From: Polychytrium aggregatum
Taxonomy: Eukaryota; Chytridiomycota; Chytridiomycetes; Polychytriales
Direction: 5' to 3'
DNA: 64,000 nucleotides
NCBI RefSeq assembly: GCF_025602895.1
Contig: NW_026516344.1
Location: forward strand, 36,538-100,537
The notes under the pieces were generated by a model that made no database searches, was not told the DNA's origin, and saw only the letters and a program-made list of their open reading frames with translations. Position 1 is the stretch's first letter, and each line of letters begins with the position of its first letter. Positions 1 to 12,428 of this stretch are shown piece by piece. The position numbers and the translations under genes were made by a program.

Positions 1-512
1 TGATGGATGAGGAATACCATCGGGACAGTTGATCTATTCTCCGAACATCCAGTTGTGGTTGGCTACATAGCAACGACAAAATAGTTGCGAGTCAACATAG
101 CAAAGAAGGCCGAAGACGAGGAGGAAAGGGGAGGAGGAGGAAGAAAATGAGGAGGAAAGGGGGGGGGAGAGGTGTGGAGCAATATGAGCAGGAGGCAGGA
201 GTGTCAGCACCAGGAGCAGTATGATATGAGGATAGAGGCGTATTGGCAGCAACTCCATTTCCGGGGAGAAAAGAGTTCGATCCATGGCCCGGGTCGCGTA
301 GCCGAGCGTCACCAATAAATAGCACGTAGCAGCGGGCAAAGCAAATATACATAGAGGTGGCGAGCTGGAGCCATAGAGGGCAGAAATGGAAGTTGTCCTT
401 TGCGCTTGTGCATTCCAGAGGCCTGCGCAGAAGCAAGGGGTTACGGGAAGCGTCTCCATGGGAGTTGGTGAGCGGCATCTCGCTGAGGGGGGGGGAGATG
501 GAGATACACGCT
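1..512. other. Gene-poor edge, 3' flank of array gene A
   Basis: No supported gene. Purine-rich tracts (GGA/GAA runs near 118-180) and overlapping open frames without splice or family support. It probably holds the 3' untranslated region of the minus-strand gene that ends at 513. Confidence 0.4.
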
Positions 513-3500
513 CTACATCCGGGAGGCTGCGGTGCTGAGGAACTCGACGTATCGGGGCATCTCGATGATGAAGATGTCAAAGTTGTGGGCGATATCCTGC
601 GGGAAGCTGATGGGATCCTCGAAGTTGTACGAATCAATCTCGGGGTGATCCTTGCGATACTCTTGCAGCGGCACAAAGCCCTGGCGACGCAGCTGGATGC
701 GATAGGGGTCCACATAGGTCTTGGTGATGGTGTTTTCGGAGAGGTCGCTGTCGACGGTCAGGGGAGAGCCAATGTCGTCGTGGGCGGTCGTGGTCCGGTC
801 GGACGGCTTGCGGCTCATGAACCAGGCATACCGGCACGGTGGAAAGATGAATCCAGAACTGCGTGCCTGGGCCTCATCCTGCAGAAACTGCTTGATCATG
901 CGGTAGACCAGCGGGATCATGACACCTCCGGGGTCGTCGTGGCGCCGGTCGATGCGGTGGGTCAGCTGGAAGGTGCCCTCGAGCTGGCGCCAGGTGCCCG
1001 TGCAAAAGGCTCCGATGGCCCTCTCTGAGGATCGAGCGGCGGCGGAATCTTGCATCCGCTTGAGCGCTGCGGCTGCCGGGTTCTCACGGCGCGCCTTCTC
1101 GGCCCGGTACTTTTGCTTGCGCGACTTGATCTCAGGGATGAAGCCTAGCGTCAAATAGTTCTTGCGGTGGGGCTTGGTGGCCGTCAGCATCGGCAGAATG
1201 TCGTGGCTCCAGAGGGTCTCGATGCGGTGGCTGAGTTTCTCAAAGCTCGAAAAGTCGTCAAAATGCTCCATCACGCGCGACTGCCCGAGCTTCATGTACC
1301 ACATGTCGACCCACAGACACCGCATCTGGTCGATCAGGGCCTGGATCTGCCCTTGCGACATTGTCACAGGTACGAACGAGTATCCGTCCGAGTTGAAGGT
1401 GGACGAGCTCTCTGCGACCAGCGGCAGGTGCAGTGTCCGGTACTCGACTGAGTTCAGCTCGCCGACTCGGTCGTGCGGCAGCCGGCAGGTCCGGCGGCCG
1501 TTGCCGAACAGCTCGATCGGCCGCCACTTGCCCGTTCGCCAGTATCCACCGCCGCCGCAGTTGGTGCAAAACTGGTACTTTTTCTGGCAGACGGCGCAGA
1601 CCGACTATCGGAGACGCAGATCGAGACCGAGAAGAATAGAGAGCAGGAGGAGAACAGAAGGATAGCAGGAGGAGAGTAGAGGGAGATTCATCGGCCCGTG
1701 GACACGGGAGTATTAGAAGAAGGAAAGAATAGAGTTGGACCGGACACTGCTGCTGGTTTTGGGCATCCAAATACTCGCATTCATTTCAGTTGAGCGGGCT
1801 GGCTGTCCAGACTTACCTCAACGCCGTACTCGGCATGCTTTTCGTTCAGGTTGATGGCGGCAACACCTGTGCCGATGGACTGCTTGCAGACATGGCAGTC
1901 GATCAGCTGCGGTTGGTCCGGCGAGAAGGGCGCCATTCGGGCACGCTTGGTGCGCATAGCCAGGAGACCGGCGGACAGGACCACCGTACCCGAGGACGAA
2001 GCTTGCTCGTCTCCCCGGTCGCCATGCTCCGAGGCGGCACCCTCCGGCTGCGACTTTTGTGACTCGGTGGTGCAGATGAAGCACGAAAAATCACGGACGA
2101 CCGTTGGGGACAGATGCTGGATCTGCCCGTGGAATGTCAGGGTGATGCGTTGGACAGAACATGACTTGCACGCCAGCACCTCCTCGAGCTTGCCCTTCTT
2201 TTTGGAAAGGTCGTCGAGGTCCAAACCCTTGGGCGAGTCCGACACCGATGTCAAGGTCGAGCCCGAGGGATTGGGCGATGACTCTGGAGCCGAGGCCATG
2301 AGATGGTCCCAGCGCTTGCGCTTGCCAACGAGGCCGGCGGTCGGATCGAGTCCATCAGGCTGCGGCTCGTTGGCGGCATTCGGATCTGTGGCTGAGTTGA
2401 AGCTGGACGAGCCAGCAAGCATATGGCTCGATGGCGAAGCCTGGCCCAAGCCAAAGGGATTAGCGCCAAGCAGCTGGGGTACCGGTGAGCGGAGATCGGC
2501 AAAGGCGGCAGCGGTGACGGGGTGGCTCGATTTCGCGGGCTGGTCGGAGGCGAGCAGAGTTGTGCTGTGGGTGGGCTCTTGTTCAGGGTACTTGATGCCA
2601 AGGGTTTCAAAGAACTGCTGGCTGGTAAGGCTCAGTGGGAAGGACGGGCTCTGCTCGTAGCGGAACTGCGAGCTGAGAGAGAGGGAGAACGAGTCTTGGC
2701 TTGACGACCCATCGCTGTTGGCGTAAAAGTAGTACTCTGGATAGGCCGTTCTCTGGAGCCCTGCAAGTGGCCCTGCAAGTGGTCCCGCAAGCGGCCCTGC
2801 AAGTGGTCCTGCGAATCCTCGCTGGATCGTAATCATTGCGAGTGCGATTGAAATGCGTTGCGAGCGATGTTGCCAAATTGTCGAATTGCAGAGGTGCAGT
2901 TATCGAGAGATAGAAAATGCAGAGATACGTTGAGTCGTGGGCAATCGCAGGGCAGCCAAAAAGTCGTTCGTAAGAAATCAAAAGCAAAACAGCGAGACAG
3001 TGCGACTCGACATCAGGGCAGCTCGCAGCGGACTCGGTACATACCGCTGGATCCGAATTTGGCACGAGGACGGACGGCGGTGCATCGGAAGGAGCCCACA
3101 ACTGCGTTGGGGCCGCCTGGGTCGACAGCAGCACGGGGGCCGGATCGAGCCCCGGCAGTGGGCCAGACACAGGGAATTGCGACGACAGCCGATCCGAGAG
3201 CAGCGATGGTGCCAGCGACGAGGGAGGCGGCGGCGGCGGCGGCGGCTGGATGACGAAAGGGTGGTGCGTCGGGGCCGGCAGCGGCTTGGAAGCCGAAAAC
3301 GGCGGTCTCGGGAGGAAGGTCGGCGGGGCCGAGTAGAGATCGGACTGGGCCGGGAGGTTGAGGCCAGGGGCTCGCCCTGGCAAGGACGGCCACGATCCAG
3401 ACGGAGACGGAAGGGCCGGTTGGAACGGGGTCGACGACGAGAGCCTCGATGGGTCCCGCCGAGGCAGTGGCGACATGGGCTCCCGTTGCGGTATCGGGAG

Positions 3501-3767
3501 CGACGAGAAGCCTTGGCTCGGTATGCGCTGAAAGCCGGACTGGAACTCGGGCTGGAATTCGGATTGATATTCATGTTGAAAGTCCGGTTGGTACTCAGGC
3601 GGGATCAGGGGTCGTTGTTGATGCGGATATGGCAGTGCTGACGACGATGCTGCCGACGGCGATGAAGACGACGGCGGACCGGCCGAGGATCGGGGCTGCC
3701 AGGAGGCCGACGGGTTGCTGGCCGGATAGTAATGCGATTGCAGAGGAGGTGCGTTTGGATTGTTCAT
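513..3767 (-). CDS. Array gene A: Cys-rich paralog family protein (939 aa), function unknown
   Basis: Three exons: 3767-3045, 2821-1817 and 1604-513, joined in phase 0 through GTATGT and GTAAGT donors. Residues 1-455 are Pro/Ser/Gln-rich and probably disordered, including a GPLA repeat at the start of exon 2. Cysteine pairs follow: C459/C462 with C488/C491, C550/C553 (DCHVCKQSIGTG), and C579/C582 with C589/C592 leading into CGGGGYWRTGKWRP and RRTCRLPHDRVG (C616, H620). The C-terminal domain has GQSRVMEHF, YLTLGFIPEIKSRKQKYRAEK, FCTGTWRQLEGTFQLTHR, DDPGG, YVDPYRIQLRRQGF and FDIFIIEMPRYVEFL. The repeated CxxC pairs suggest zinc binding; that is inference. It is the last gene in transcription direction of a four-gene same-strand array. 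I do not recognise a known enzyme. The start is the first Met of a long open exon. Confidence 0.8.
2758..2815 (-). repeat. 12-bp tandem repeat coding for (GPLA)n
   Basis: About five copies of a 12-bp unit (CCTGCAAGTGGC-like on the plus strand), with point variants, lie at the beginning of exon 2 of array gene A and are translated as Gly-Pro-Leu-Ala units. The whole number of codons per unit keeps the frame when copy number changes. Confidence 0.8.
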
Positions 3768-5211
3768 CGAGAAATGTGGCTGCAGCGAGCTAAGAGGTCA
3801 AGTGGAAGGAGGTCAGGGACTGAGACAGGGCAGAAGTGGAAAAGGATCGAGGACACCAAGAGCGACGGCAAAATGAGCCGGAAGAGTTGCGAGATAGAAT
3901 AGGAGAGATACAAGGCAATTTGAAGGAATGGCGAGGGCACGCTGCAGGAATGGCGAGGCCAAGCGCAGAGAGAGAAGGCGAGCGATGCAGGCCGGGACAG
4001 CAAGGCGGGCAAACGGGTCCAAGGAGAGACCACAGAGCCGGACCAGCGGATCCAGCGAGGTTGTCAGCAGTGGATCCGCAGACGCAATGGGCGATCGGGA
4101 AGGACGGAGGCAATTTGGGTGGCCGAGAATGGTCGCGGAGGGCGAGTCGTTGATGAGGGCAGCGAGCCGGCACCGACCGAGACAAGCAGAACAAACGCTG
4201 GGTTAGATGCGAGTCCAGCAGAGGTGGCAGATAAGCAAGAGTATAACGACGAGCAGGAACGAGAGTGGGAATGGGGACCGGGACTGGAGCGGGAATGGAG
4301 TGGGAAATGAAGCGGGAAACAGAGCGCAACCGGGATGGGCCGTTTCGAACAACAAGCGAGTGCCGACTTGGAGCGGTTGTCCTGGTGGTCCTGGTGGTTG
4401 TCTGGTGGCCGACCAGTCCAACACAGCAGCGAAGAGCGAGACGGGCCCGGAGGCACATTTGCATGCTTGATGCTTGCATGCAAGCATTCTTGCACACCCA
4501 GCGCAGGCACATCCGGGGCTCGTCCCAAGGCACATCCGGCACAGCCATATCCACAGACACCTCCTGCCGAATGATTTGCACAACACCGACATACCAGACG
4601 AGCGAGACGGCAGGACGGCAATTAGGCCACTGCCATCAAAACCAGAGTATGAAGTGGAAAGGGCAGCAGGACCGAGGATGTCCAGCGAGCAGATGAAGCG
4701 ATAGACAGCAGCGCCGACCAGGCGCCTGGGTCCGGTGGCGGTGGGGCTGGTGGGTTTTGGCAAGTGGTACTCCCAGCAGAGGCCTCGTGCCGGCGAGGTT
4801 GAGGGCAGACTGGCCGGGATGCGGGAGCAGAGACGCAAGAGCAGGAGTGATGATGAGCAGGGGTGGGGAAGCGCAGGGCTGGCCGCTGGAACCGGACAGG
4901 AAGTGGTCGGTGGTGCTGGTGCTGCTGGTGGTGCTGGTGGTGCTGGTGGTGGACCAGGAGGAGGAGGAGGCCCGGCACACGGCGCGAGCGGTTGAATCTG
5001 CAAAGGCCCGCGAAGGAACAACCGGGCGGCAGCACTGCCCAGTCCTTGCTGCGGGTGTACCTGCCAAAGGCCGGGCTGGAGAGCGCTCTTGTCGGGCGGG
5101 CGCTTGTTGGGGGAGCGACTCCCACGAACGGCGGGTGGATGGAATGCCGTTCTTGTGCGGGCGAGTGCGCTCTGCTGCGCGGCGAGCTTGTGTCGGTTGA
5201 GTTTTTATTGT

Positions 5212-5290
5212 TGATGAGTTGGCGGTGGTGTTGATGAGTTGGCAGTAGTGTTGTTGAATTGGTGGTGGTGGTGTTGAATCGGCGGTGGTG
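5212..5290. repeat. Imperfect GGTGGTGTTGA minisatellite
   Basis: Repeats of TTGATGAGTTGGCGGTGG and shorter variants, in the spacer upstream of gene A. It produces spurious open frames on both strands. Confidence 0.65.
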
Positions 5291-5482
5291 TAATCCGCAG
5301 ATTGCTGCTGTAACATACATGTCGCTGCAATCGATTGAATGGCACTGGCGTTGGTCTTGGGACTTGGTCGCCCACGTCCAAGCGCCCCCTCTTCCCCATC
5401 CCGCCACGGCCGCGATGCCAAAACGTGCGCGGACACTGCCACGGGTGCTGAGGCTGCGGGCCGTTGCGCTGGCGACTCGGCC

Positions 5483-5562
5483 ATCTCCAAGCATCGCCGA
5501 GCATCGCCGAGCATCGTCGCTCATCGTCGCCCATCGCCCAACATCGCCGAGCATCATCCAGT
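5483..5562. repeat. CATCGCCGAG-type 10-bp repeat
   Basis: Around seven degenerate copies of a roughly 10-bp CATCGCCGAG/CATCGTCGCC unit in the spacer upstream of gene A. Confidence 0.65.
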
Positions 5563-6919
5563 TTCCATCCGGCTTCCATCCAGCATCTACCGCCGGCCTT
5601 GGCTCGAGTGGCCCTATATGCGCCAACAATCAATCTCGTGCTGCGACAAGGTCGCAAGCCCATGGGCGAGGACATCACCGGCACATCGTCTTCTCACCAC
5701 TCCCGCATCGGTGCTTGGGGGCAGCCCTTCGAATGGGCCAGCAAAGCCGACGCGCCTGGCTGCACGCAAGGAGCGCCGGCCTTTGCCCCTCGCAAGAACC
5801 AAGCGGGTCTGGGGCAGCCACGATTCCTGGCCGGGGGGAGAAGGGATGCACAAGGGGCCCCTGTTGGGTTGGGGCTGTCCTTGGGCCGATCCCGCAGGCA
5901 GGTTGCTTCCTGGTCGACCAGGACCAAAGCGGCTCCAAGAGGTGGCTCCGGGCTGTCGGGCTGCTCATGGGGGAGGGAGGAGAAGCGAAAGCAGCACGGG
6001 CGATCGAGGCGATCCAGCCCGGGAACCACTGTGGGCTCAGCTCTGTCAACCCGGCCGATCCAGTGTGCTCGGCGTTGCCACAGCGCAAGCGACGAGCGCA
6101 AATTTGCTGGCCGGGACCAGCTGTGCGTGAAAACCATGTGCCTTTGGACCCACCCACCTTGACACTCGGCCGCGACTTCTATCGAGATCTGCCTCGTCGC
6201 AGCGCTGTCCCGCCCCTTCCCTGGCATAGCGAGCGCGGCCTGCCGAGCATGTCCAGAGAGTGGGCGCCACCCCGGCATCGTTCCAAGCAGCATCGGCAGC
6301 ATCGGTCCGCTGTGAGTCGGCTTGGGACGCCCGATGTGTCCATTCGAGTGCGCGCCGTCTTGGCCAATGGGGCGAGTCTCGCCATCGTCCTGGACTCAGC
6401 TGCTGCGATCCCCGCACTCTATGAGGACTCGTATTCCTTTCAGCTCTTGTCAAGGTTATATGCCGGATGCTGACGACAAGCCAAGAGCAAAGTAAAGATG
6501 GGGGCATCTCGTTTCGTTTCATTTCATTTTTTCATTTTTTTCATTTTCCATTGTCTGGATAGACTGTACATGGGAGGCACCTCCCTCATCTTCCCTCCGT
6601 ACACCTGTATTCACACTCATCATCTAATCGCGACATTCACCGATCCGGATCTGGGTTCCTTATTAGATACATCAAAGGCCGTCTTGCACGAGGTCTCGGT
6701 AAGAGATCCAGACAACTATCCAAAAAAAAAAGAAGGCGGGGTAAGAGCACGACGGGGGGGGTGTCGTTCCTTCGACCCAAGATCGGGGGAGGGAAGGAAG
6801 CAGTTGCCAAGGTCGAAACGGTGGTGCTGGAGAGCGAGACCAGGATCAGGAGGGCTGCGATGGCACCGTCTGGTAAGACGTCCTCTCGCACTCTCCTTCT
6901 CCTGCTCCGTCCTGGCCGG

Positions 6920-9900
6920 TCAACTCTTGGCAATGTTTCGCCTCAGGTATTCAAAGTATTTCGAGATCTCGATCACAAAGATATCATACTGCTGGACTTC
7001 AAGGCGCGAGTCGGCGCCGTGGTCGTCGCAGAACCAGTACTGGTCGACTTCGGGGTGCTGCTTGCGGTACTCTTGCAGCTGCATAAAGCCCTGGCGGCAC
7101 AGCTGGATGCGGTACGGATCGACATAGGTTTTGGAGCCGGTGGCCCGGGCGTCGCCTCCAGAGTCGGATCGTCCCGCGTCCAGAGTATGGGCCGCATCGC
7201 CAGTATCGGCCGCCGAGCCCGTAGTGCTGCCTCCCGGAAGCATCTCGGCCTCGGACTTGCGGCTGGCAAACCAGACATAGCGGCAGGCCGGGAACGCAAA
7301 TCCAACCTCGCGTGCCTGGGCCTCATCCTGCAGAAACTGCTTGATCATGCGGTAGATCAGCGGGATCATGATGCCTCCCGGGTCGTCGTGGCGCCGGTCG
7401 ATGCGGTGGGTCAGCTGGAAGGTGCCCTCGAGCTGGCGCCAGGTGCCCGTGCAAAAGGCCCCGATGGTCTTCTCGGGAGGCTTTGCCGGCAGAGGATGGC
7501 CCCGCTTGCTGGAGGGTCCGCCGTCAGACTCGCGCAGGGCTTTCTCGGCACGGTAGCGCTGCTTTCTGTTCTTGTACTTGGAGATCAGCCCCAGAGTCAG
7601 GAAGGACTTGCGGTTGATCTGATGGGTGGTCAGCAGCAGCACAATCTCGTTGCTCCAGATGCGTTCGAGCTGCTGCGAGATCTTGCGGAAGGTCGAGTAC
7701 TCGTCAAAGTGCTCCATGACCTTGGGCTGGGCCACTTTGGCCATCATCAGCTCCAGCCAAATGTCCTTGAGCTTCTTGAGGAGCAGGTTCAGCTCGGGAT
7801 GCGAGAGCTTGGCCAGGTCCCAGTTGAGCCATTGGGTCGCATTGATGGGCTCGTCTCGCCGGGCGGCCACCGACGCAACCAACGGCAGGCTGCAGGTGGT
7901 GTATTCGATCCACTGGACTGGTCCGACTCGGTCATGCGAGAGGCAGCAAGTCCGGCGATGGCTGGCAAACAGCTCCTTGGGGCGCCATTTGCCCGTTCGC
8001 CAGTATCCGCCGCCACCGCAGTTGGTGCAGAATTGGTATTTCGCGTCGCAATGACTGCAAACCACCTGTGGCAATGGCCAAGTGTTGAATGTATCGCGGA
8101 GAGGAGCCAGACGGCATCGAGCAGATCAAACAGCACTGATTAGACAAGGTACAGCACCCAAGTGTCGCAACCATCACAATCATCACAACCATCACAGCCA
8201 TCACAATCATCACAACCATTACAGCCATCACAACCAGCACAATCATCACAACCATCACAACCATCACAACCAGCACAACCGTCGCCACCGCATTACCTCG
8301 ATGCCGAATCCATTGCTGTGCGAGTGGATCCGCATATTGAGCGCCGCCTTGGCAAACCCGATCGGCTGTTTGCACACATTGCATTTCAACAGCTCGAACC
8401 CCGGCGGCAGACCCGCGCCGGCTCGGGCGGAATGCGTTTCGGCCGGCGACTCGAGCTTGATGTGCTCTCGCCGAGGTGTCTCTGTTGGTATATTGCTCTC
8501 GGCCGCCATCGCCACCGCTGCTGCCGCTGCTGTTGCTGCTGCTGCGACCGAGCCTGGGATCGGGACACCTAGCGAGAGCACAAGGGTTGGGTCGGGAGGA
8601 CCTCGGGCCATCGCCGCCTCCAGTCGTGCGATGCGCTGTTCTTCGCATGCCTGGCACACAAACTGGACAATGAACGGCCGTGGCACGTTGATCGTCTTGC
8701 GAGAGCCCCCCAGGAATGTGATGCAGGCCTTGGTATCTTGGCAGGAGAGACAGACCAGCGACTCGACCGGATGCGTGGCAGCGGTGTCGGGCTCCGACGC
8801 AACCAGCGCTCCTGGCCCTGGCGAGAGCGCGTCCGGCGAGAGCCCCTGCGGCGGTGCAGACGCACAAGTAAGTTATCGTGGGAACGCACTCGGCCAGCCG
8901 ATTCCATGCTGCCGACGACTTGCAAACGCCAGACGCCATCCACTGGACAGTCTCCTGCTCGAAGCCGACCACACTTCACAGACTGCACGGACTGCACTCG
9001 GACACGTTCTCGTGAGAGATGACCGACTCCATCCCCGCCCCTCAGGTTTAAATCACAGCCGGGCTGCATCGCCGCCTGTCTTGACCTCGCCGACTGGTAC
9101 CCTCCGCCAGTCGGCATGAACCACATGCCGAAATATCCTGTGCCTGCCGTCCTACACTACCCCAATCGCATGCCCGATACTGATGACAGTGCTCTGCTGT
9201 GACTCCTGCCCCCGTCATGCCTTTCTGCCCGCATCGTTCCCCGCTCCGACCACACAGACCCATCCCCACACACACTCGCACTTACTTGGTCCTCGTAACC
9301 GACAGGGCTGGGGTGATCGGCGACGGGCTGGCCCAGCGACGAGCGCTCAGCGACCGAATACCACGGCCACGGCGCGACCGGAGAGCCGGTTAGCGCATCG
9401 AGCGACTGGGCAGGCGCGGGCGGGAGCTGCTGATGGACGAGGTGAGCCTGAGCCGCCGTCGGGCCTGGCGATCCGTGGCGAGTGGACGGCAGCAGCGGCG
9501 GCGGCCATGGCGTCCCATGGAGCGGCCTCGTATCTGACCCCGAGGGCAACACCAACTCGACGGCTTTGTTGTCCACTGGCAGGGGCATGTGATGGCTTGG
9601 ACCGTGGGACCCTTGTGGCGGGGTCTGCTCGGCAAGGTGGTCACGGCGGTGGTCCTGATTGACGGCGGTGGTTCCCATGTCCCGCGGTGAGGGCACGAGA
9701 GTCGGCCGCCGGTTTGCCGTTTCCGAGGCCACGGTTGAGAAGGGGAGGGGAGGCAGCAATAAGCAGATCCCAGACAACAACGACACAAAAAAAGGAAAGA
9801 GAAACAAGGGTTGGTTAGGCGGATGGACAGCGGTGAACGGCACAGACCCTCAAATGCCAAGATGGCGAGTGCCAGAACAGCGAAGCGCTGGCACGACCCC

Positions 9901-11695
9901 CCTCCCTACAAAGCAAACAAGCCCCTTCGCCAGGACGAAAGGACGAAAGGACAAATCCAACGAGCGATACAGCCGGGTGCTGGTTGTCGCCATGAGTAAC
10001 TCTTACCCAGTATGACGGTGTGTCTGGACGGACAGACTCCTGCCACCGCAGACCCGGGGAGGCCAGACCCAGAGGCACCAGCGGAAGCAGCTGCGGCTGG
10101 GGCTGCAGTGTGTGGAGATGCTGGTGCTGGTGCTGGTGCTGGTGCGGCCGAGGCAGTGCCGGATAATGATACTGAGACTGTGTTTGGGATTGGGGGTGAG
10201 GCTCCAGTTGCGGTTGCGGTTGCGGTTGCGGTTGTGATCGCGATTGCGGTTGCGGTTGCAGTTGGAAGGGTAACTGCGGCTGCAGCTGCGGCTGAGGTTG
10301 TGGCTGAGGTTGTGGCAGTAAAACGGAAGAGGATTGCAGTGGCGGAAGCAACAGCGAGTACTGCTGAAGAGGTGGGACCGGCGAATTGGACGGAACAGAC
10401 CCTGATTCGCGGCTGACGAGAGCTTCGCTGCCCGGACCGAGACTGAGCGATCGATAGTTTTGCCCAATCGACATGGTCTCGGGATAGCCGTAGCCCGGGC
10501 TGCTGGCAAAGTTGCGGTCGAGGGCAGGGTGCGGATGGTCCTGGGAACGAAATGAGGCGGTCGATGGCTTGTCTAGTCCTGGGTCGTGGTCTGAGCCTGG
10601 CTTGGATGCATACGCTGGGCCGGCGACCCACACAGACCCAGAGCCGAGGGTCGAGGAAGGATCCAGCGACTCTGATTCGTAGCTGCCCCTGACGGAACCA
10701 GCCAGTGCCGGCTGCAGATACGACGGTGGCGAATACGGCCACAGCGAAGAATTCCAGTTCAAAAGTTGGGCCTGAGAAAGCTCGAGCGGGCCGCCGGGCG
10801 GGGGCTGAACGAGTGCCTGGGCGGGATGGGCATGGTCCGGGTACTGAATGGATCCCAAATCGAGGGCGGGCTGGTACTGAGCCGACATCCTGCTCCGATC
10901 CCTCGAATAGCCAAGGCGATCGACTTGGCCGCGGAGAAGGAACGACGGGCTCGCCAGGGTGTCCAGCGACGAATCGGGCGTCACAAAGGTATTGACGGGC
11001 GCCGGACCGGCAAGGACGGAATTGCTGGAGACTGTGGCGTCGGGGGTGTATGCACCGTGCGAATACTCGGGTCCAAAGAGCGGATGTCGGTCCATGGGAG
11101 GAGCAGTTGGATGGATGCGATGCAGCGACGGCGATGCGTTTGTGGGGTGGTGTGCAGGCGACAGGCCGGTCGGAGCAAACGGGACAGCATCCCGAGTCGC
11201 AGCCAGCGGATAGTGCTGCTGGAACAGCGCAGCACGGCTGCCGTCCTCCCGAGGCAGCGGGTAGTGGGTCTGGCTGCTTACAGATGAATTCCCCCAGTGA
11301 GAGCTGGATGCATCGGCAGGGTCCTCTTCTGGGTGGAATGGAGATGGGTGCTCCATTGTCGGAGCCGATGCGACGGTGGGAGACGAGACGGACGCAACGA
11401 CTGCTGTGCTCTCTCTTGATGGAGGTGTATCCGGGACCTGCAAGCGAGGCAATACATTAGCACATGTGCCGGGAGACAAAAAGTATCCGGGCGGTAGATT
11501 GGGGAAGGGGGCGTGGACAGCCAGGTGCCAGCGATGGGGGGAGAGTGCCAGCGAACGAGCACCAACAGACAGGCGCCCGCAAATGGGTGCTGTACGATCG
11601 ACAGGCTCAGCGAGAGCCGAGATGCGCAGATTGGACGGAGACGAAGACGAGACCGAGTGCAGGCGGGGTGGGTGAATCTGCTGGGCCTGGGACAT
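6920..11695 (-). CDS. Array gene B: Cys-rich paralog family protein (about 1250 aa), function unknown
   Basis: Four exons: 11695-10007, 9654-9286, 8845-8297 and 8065-6920, all phase 0 (donors GTAAGA, GTAAGT, GTAATG). Exon 1 (563 codons) is low complexity, with HQ, PQ and LQ runs. Exon 3 has LVCLSCQ with VCQACEEQ, then LKCNVCKQPIGFAKAAL. The terminal exon opens with VVCSHCDAKYQFCTNCGGGG and GYWRTGKWRPKELF, RRTCCLSHDRVG, then the shared C-terminal domain (GTWRQLEGTFQLTHR, DDPGG, YVDPYRIQLCRQGF, YDIFVIEISKYFEYL). It is the closest relative of gene A, with a stretch of nearly identical DNA. The start is uncertain: TTGCAG just before codon VPDTPP (about 11425) could be an acceptor, in which case a short upstream exon is missing. 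The exon 2 acceptor at 9655 is supported by a long stretch without AG. Confidence 0.75.
8160..8285. repeat. CATCACAAC minisatellite inside an intron of gene B
   Basis: About 13 copies of a 9-bp CATCACAAC/CAGCACAAC unit. It lies wholly inside the intron (8066-8296) that interrupts the cysteine region of array gene B, so the SQPSQ-type open frame there is not a protein. Confidence 0.85.
10105..10330. repeat. Coding simple repeats (HQ, PQ, LQ runs) in gene B exon 1
   Basis: GCTGGT and GGTTGC hexamer runs on the plus strand correspond to His-Gln and Pro-Gln/Leu-Gln runs on the minus strand in the low-complexity N-terminus of array gene B. Confidence 0.75.
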
Positions 11696-12349
11696 GAATT
11701 GGTGCGGAAGCGTGGTCGGTGCGAGCGAGGGCGATGGGGGGGGGCGTGGAGGGAAGGGTGCGAACCGGGGACCAGACGCAGCAAGGGACCAAACCAGAGC
11801 GATGGGGGAGGCGGGTACCTATGCGATTGATCTTTGGCGACGATCCGAGACCGGTCCGACAGGGGGTGGAGCCGAAACAGGAACTTTATAGCAGATGCGA
11901 CGGAGCAGTCGACCGACAGCCGAATCGCGGGATTAGATGGACAGGCGGCGAATGGACAAGGACGGGCCCGAGGCGAGGAGGCACTACCATCGAGCGCTTT
12001 TTTGGGGAGAGGGAGGGCGAGCGAGCGAGAGGAGAGCGAGAAAGAAAGCGCCGACAAGCGGGAGGGGCCGAAGAAAAGATCTTCAGGAATCCGAGCCGGC
12101 ACGGAGTGCGACATAGTTAACGTTGTTACGCGCAGCAAGGGCGAGTAGGCCCATCCATGGCCTTGCTGCGGGCGGCGACGGGTATAGCGCGGGCGGCCAA
12201 TGGCATTGTGCGGCCAATACCGGCTCTGGCTCCGCGACACAGACGCAGCAGCAGCACGAGCGATAGAGATAGAGATAGTGATGGCAACGGCGACGGCAAC
12301 GGCAACAACAGCAGCGATGGCAACAACACGAACAAGGGCAGGAACAACA

Positions 12350-12362
12350 CCAGCATCAACAT

Positions 12363-12427
<65 letters not shown>

Positions 12428-12428
12428 A
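12350..12428. repeat. CAACAG hexamer tandem repeat
   Basis: About twelve perfect or near-perfect AACAGC units, upstream of array gene B and outside any supported exon. It gives an Asn-Ser or Gln-Gln open frame that is a repeat artefact. Confidence 0.85.

Larger units (their letters stand above)
3768..6919. other. Gene-poor spacer with simple repeats
   Basis: Overlapping open frames exist on both strands, but none has splice sites, family similarity or a coherent composition. It holds a GGT/GCT-rich tract (4916-4965), an imperfect GAGTTGGCGGTGGTGTT-type minisatellite (about 5212-5290) and CATCGCCGAG-type 10-mers (about 5483-5560). The 3' end (6500-6919) has T- and A-rich runs that may belong to the 3' flank of gene B. 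The promoter of gene A must lie just right of 3767; no motif was recognised. Confidence 0.4.

Noticed and set aside
59-1028. Plus-strand open frames opposite the end of array gene A
   Set aside because: Antisense to the highly conserved terminal exon; the minus-strand reading is supported by three paralogs.
4735-4995. Gly-rich, collagen-like open frame
   Set aside because: Comes from a GGT/GCT simple repeat; neighbouring frames are equally open and show no family motif.
5259-6473. 404-codon open frame on the plus strand in the A-B spacer
   Set aside because: High GC lengthens random frames; it crosses a minisatellite, frames on the other strand are equally long, and no recognisable motif is present.
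8160-8285. Possible CRISPR array (regular repeats)
   Set aside because: Units are contiguous 9-mers without unique spacers; the same holds for 27865-28030 and 61055-61132, and the genome is eukaryotic.
8162-8572. Ser-Gln-Pro-rich open frame on the plus strand
   Set aside because: Driven by the CATCACAAC repeat in an intron and antisense to an exon of array gene B.
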